Origin: Streptomyces goshikiensis
Lineage (GTDB): Bacteria > Actinomycetota > Actinomycetes > Streptomycetales > Streptomycetaceae
Direction: 5' to 3'
DNA length: 64,000 nt
Assembly (NCBI RefSeq): GCF_014650555.1
Contig: NZ_BMVE01000014.1
Span: 124,001 to 188,000 of the forward strand
Position 1 is the stretch's first letter. Each line of letters starts with the position of its first letter. Below the pieces are notes generated by a model that saw nothing but the letters and a program-made list of their open reading frames with translations, made no database searches and was not told the origin of the DNA. Positions 61,248-64,000 of the stretch are shown piece by piece. The translations under genes were made by a program, and so were the position numbers.

Positions 61248-61632
61248 GAGGCCCTGTTCTGACGGTCCCCGCGCCCGCGTACGGTCCGGTCCCGCCGAGG
61301 TTCTGCCCGGCCTGCTGCGCGCCGCCGGGGATGGGCTCCTACTCGCGCAGCGGTCCGCGTGCGTCGAGCTCGGTGCGGAGGGCGGGGCCCGCCAGCGGGG
61401 GGACCTGGTGAGCGCCGGCCTTCCGCAGCCGCTCCCGCTCACCGTGGATCCGCGCACGGGCCGCGCGTGGGGCCGGACCATGTCAGCGCGGCCCGCCGGG
61501 CCCGTGTCATCGCTGTTCCCGTTCCGCGATGACACGCGGCGCTTGGGCAGGGGTATGGGCATCCTGGCTTTGGCGTGGTGCGCACGGCTGTTGTCGGGCC
61601 GGGCCGCCCGTCGTACGGCTGGACCAGCGATC
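61248..61632. other. Gene-free stretch
   Basis: No convincing coding frame. A plus-strand frame with LPGLLRAAGDGLLLAQRSAC has some coding character but no start. Possibly a short relic. Confidence 0.35.
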
Positions 61633-61672
61633 CCGCGGCTCTGTTCACGAGTTCTCGTGAACAGAGCCGCGG
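61633..61672. promoter_or_regulatory. 40-bp perfect palindrome (19-bp arms, 2-bp centre)
   Basis: CCGCGGCTCTGTTCACGAG, TT, and the exact complement. It lies between the flagellin-like and beta-propeller-like genes, 386 bp after the first. It may be a terminator, an operator or a recombination site. It is the longest perfect palindrome noticed in the window. Confidence 0.7.
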
Positions 61673-61743
61673 CTGGAAGGGTTTGGCTTAGAACCCCATT
61701 TTGTATCGCATAAACCTACTCGCCCTATAGTGAGCATCAAGTC

Positions 61744-61758
61744 ACAGTGTGTCACTGT
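61744..61758. promoter_or_regulatory. Inverted repeat ACAGTG-TGT-CACTGT near a candidate promoter
   Basis: A perfect 6-bp repeat with a 3-bp spacer, just downstream of a TATAGT box (about 61726-61731). Candidate operator of the beta-propeller-like gene at 61920. Confidence 0.4.
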
Positions 61759-61919
61759 CTGGTGTTGTCGGGTCTATGTTGTGGGCACGGCGTCCGCCTC
61801 TTCCCGGGGGCGCCGGTGGGGGGATGCACGTCATCGCGCGGTTGGTGGACAGCACTCTTGTCCCCGGGTTTCCCCCTGCGTTCTTCTCCCGACCCCGCAG
61901 AGTCCCGCAGGAGGCCCTC

Positions 61920-63878
61920 TTGTCCGACGTCCTTTCTTCCGCCGAGCGTGCCGAGTTGCTCCGTGACCAGTTGTCCGGTTCGGGTGCCCGTTCGGGTTCG
62001 CGTTCGGCGCGTCGGCTGCGGCAGAGTCCGGCGGCGAATGTCCTGATCGGTGTCGCCCTGCATGGTGCGGCGCGTCGTGAGCAGGGGCTGGAGCTGACGG
62101 GTCTGGAGCAGCGGCTGACTGATCAGCTGGTGTTCTTGTTCGGTGAGGAGATGGTGGCTGAGTTCGGCCGGATCTATCAGGAGCCCGTCTCGCGGGCGGG
62201 TGCCGGCTCCCTGTTCCCGGCGCTGGTGGCCGGCCGTCCGGTGAAGGAGGGTGTGGGGGTTGAGGATGTGCGGGCGCTGATGCCGTGGGTGCAGGCGGAG
62301 GTCGCCGGGCTGCCCTCGGTGCGGCAGGTGACGGTCGAGGAGCTGGGGCAGGGGGTGCTGTCCGGTGAGGAGGAGGTGGTGGTGGTCACCGGGGCGCCGA
62401 CCGCGGGGACCGAGTTCGAGGTCGATGAGCTGTATGAGGTGCGGGTGCGGTTCGCGCAGTTCCGCTGTGACCGGGCGTCGGGTGAGGTGGGTACGGACGA
62501 GATCTACTGGGCGTCGGGGGCGGCGAGTGAGTCGAAGCCGCAGATCGTGATGCTGACGCCCGAGTTCGGGTCGGTCTCCACGGGGACGGTGAAGCAGTTC
62601 GGGCAGAACGCGTACTGGTTCAAGGGGCCGGCGGAGAAGTTCGTCGGCGGCAGCATCCAGGTGTGGGAGGCGGACCCCGGCGGGGCCAACTACAACAAGA
62701 TCCGCCAGGCCCTGGCCGATATCGCCCGCACGTTCGCCGAGGCCGGCCTGGAGGACGGGCCCACCTGGGATGCGGTGTTCCAGGGGCTGGTCGCGGCCGC
62801 CGCGGCCCTGGTCAACTGGATCCTGGGCTTCAACAAGGACGACTTCGTCGCGGAGAAGTCACTCGCCTTCACCCGTGACGCCCTGAACCGCATGGCGGGA
62901 ACCAACGGCGGCCGGTCCGATGTGGTCTTCGACGGTGGCGCCGGCGGCAAGCACACCCTGACCCTCCACGTGTCCTTCGGCCCGGTGATCGCCGCGGGAC
63001 TCAGCCACGCCATCTTCTACAACGGCGAATGGTCCAAGGGGGTGCATGTGCCTCATCTGGTGGCCGCGACCCGCCCGAGCATGGCTGTCGGCCCCGACGG
63101 CAAGCTGCACGCGTCCTACCTGGACGTCGCGGGCTACATCAAGCTCACCAGCTACGACGGCGAGTCCTGGAGCGACCCTGTCACCGCCTACTCGGCGCCG
63201 GGCGATCTCCCACGGGCCGCCCAGGAGGGGGCCGTGACCCTCGTTCTCCACAACGGCGAGCTGCTGATGACGTACAGGATTCTCGGCTCCGGCTGGGGGA
63301 TACTCGCCGGCGTCAACCCGCAGACCGGTGCGCTGACCCACCGGTTGACCGAGGGCATGGATCTCCCCCAGCCGGCGCTCCTGTCGTGGAACGGGGACCT
63401 GCTCCGATTCCAGGAAAGCTTCAACAACAACACCTACCTGGTCCGAGTTGACGTCCTCACAGGCTCCGGCTGGAAATACAGCGGTGGCGCCCCCGCCCAG
63501 CACGCCAGGAAGGGCGTGGCGGTGGTGGAGTACAACGGATGGGTCTATCTCTCCTACCTGAATTGGAACACAGGAAAGGCCCACACCGTGATGGCCCTTG
63601 ACCCGCTCCGATCCGACTGGAGGGACGCGCCCTCCCTAACCCTGGACACGGTCATCGCACCCTCTGCGGCGGTCGCCACCTTTGGGCTGTACAGCTCCCC
63701 GGTCGAGGGGATGTTCACGCTTGGCTACCAGCCATTTGGCCTCGTCGCCCGCACGGGGCTTCGAACCAGGTTCGTCTCTTCAGGGATCAACCAGGAGTTC
63801 GCCACGCGGGAGGAAGGAATCCGCCACGGGGCGGACATCATCCAGCACCAGGGCACCCTCCACGCCCTCTACTGGTGA
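61920..63878 (+). CDS. Large protein with a beta-propeller-like C-terminal half
   Basis: 652 aa from a TTG at 61920 with AGGAGG 5 nt upstream; the frame is open to 61749. The N-terminal 120 residues are helical (LSSAERAELLRDQLSGSGAR, LGQGVLSGEEEVVVV). Residues 130-320 form a mixed region with EVDELYEVRVRFAQFRCD and DEIYWASGA. The last 320 residues have repeats such as AIFYNGEWSKGVHVPHLVAA, KLTSYDGESWSDPV, LSWNGDLLRFQESFNNNTYL and YNGWVYLSYLNWN, like sialidase/NHL-type propellers without clear catalytic residues. No signal peptide. Function unknown; it may be a surface or binding protein acting with the upstream flagellin-like gene. Confidence 0.65.
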   Translation: MSDVLSSAERAELLRDQLSGSGARSGSRSARRLRQSPAANVLIGVALHGAARREQGLELTGLEQRLTDQLVFLFGEEMVAEFGRIYQEPVSRAGAGSLFPALVAGRPVKEGVGVEDVRALMPWVQAEVAGLPSVRQVTVEELGQGVLSGEEEVVVVTGAPTAGTEFEVDELYEVRVRFAQFRCDRASGEVGTDEIYWASGAASESKPQIVMLTPEFGSVSTGTVKQFGQNAYWFKGPAEKFVGGSIQVWEADPGGANYNKIRQALADIARTFAEAGLEDGPTWDAVFQGLVAAAAALVNWILGFNKDDFVAEKSLAFTRDALNRMAGTNGGRSDVVFDGGAGGKHTLTLHVSFGPVIAAGLSHAIFYNGEWSKGVHVPHLVAATRPSMAVGPDGKLHASYLDVAGYIKLTSYDGESWSDPVTAYSAPGDLPRAAQEGAVTLVLHNGELLMTYRILGSGWGILAGVNPQTGALTHRLTEGMDLPQPALLSWNGDLLRFQESFNNNTYLVRVDVLTGSGWKYSGGAPAQHARKGVAVVEYNGWVYLSYLNWNTGKAHTVMALDPLRSDWRDAPSLTLDTVIAPSAAVATFGLYSSPVEGMFTLGYQPFGLVARTGLRTRFVSSGINQEFATREEGIRHGADIIQHQGTLHALYW

Positions 63879-63886
63879 CCCCCTGT

Positions 63887-63912
63887 GTCCGGCCCCGCCT
63901 TCGGGGCCGGAC
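63887..63912. terminator. 11-bp stem-loop after the beta-propeller-like gene
   Basis: GTCCGGCCCCG, loop CCTT and the complement, 8 bp after the stop at 63878. The last 88 bases of the window beyond it hold no recognisable gene. Confidence 0.8.
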
Positions 63913-64000
63913 AGCCATGGTGCGGAGGGTTCCACTCCGATTGGAATGCATGCTCGGATTTGGAGTCGAGCGGGCCGCGGGTTGTCCCAGTGCCTCGTGT

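Overview
The window reads as Streptomyces (or a close actinomycete) DNA. G+C is very high, third codon positions are almost all G/C, GTG and TTG starts are common, GTGA/ATGA overlaps are frequent, and the families are typical of that genus (large XRE regulators with TPR-like tails, DUF574-type methyltransferases, DUF6233, paired conjugation genes). Many relics, one clean IS insertion, a three-gene transposition module and several single-base frameshifts suggest an accessory region: a chromosome arm, an integrated element or a linear plasmid. No replication gene, integrase or rRNA/tRNA gene was recognised.

Layout. 1-3.65 kb: minus-strand conjugation operon (TcpC-like, two small membrane proteins, VirB4/SCO6880-like ATPase running off the left edge), preceded by an ACCGGTGA-rich block. 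4-6.9 kb: hypothetical genes, a PD-(D/E)XK-like protein, a frameshifted gene and a glycosyltransferase relic. 6.9-14.7 kb: an XRE regulator divergent from a tightly coupled plus-strand operon: P-loop kinase, two dCTP-deaminase-like paralogues, a cytidine-deaminase-like protein, a methyltransferase, GalU, a GT4 glycosyltransferase and a HAD phosphatase. 14.8-23.3 kb: a convergent minus-strand operon: ABC exporter, a 25-codon peptide, an APH-like kinase, Nudix, MFS exporter, methyltransferase, methyltransferase-Nudix fusion, Nudix, and a PIG-L deacetylase fused to a MazG-like domain. Together these look like a small-molecule or nucleotide-modification island with export; the product is unknown. 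23.6-34 kb: decayed DNA with an inverted Nudix chimera, an AlkD-like protein, a TauD dioxygenase cut by an IS5-family element, and numerous pseudogenes. 35-38 kb: XRE/TPR regulator, APH-like protein, and an orphan two-repeat type I-E-like CRISPR. 39.3-42.3 kb: transposition module. 43.4-47.8 kb: Nudix, XRE regulator divergent from a sugar epimerase and a MurA-like enolpyruvyl transferase with Asp in place of the catalytic Cys. 48-52.7 kb: small actinomycete-type proteins and a regulator. 53-64 kb: mostly secreted or surface-type proteins (lamin-tail-like, PI-PLC, HNH nuclease, a duplicated small secreted protein), a terpene synthase, and two unusual genes: a flagellin-domain protein and a beta-propeller-like protein.

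The most unusual item is the flagellin-like protein at 59838-61247, because Streptomyces lacks flagella. Next are the two complementary Dcd paralogues, the MurA-like Cys-to-Asp enzyme, and the PIG-L-MazG and methyltransferase-Nudix fusions. All functional statements come from reading the sequence and from knowledge of the families; no database search was run.
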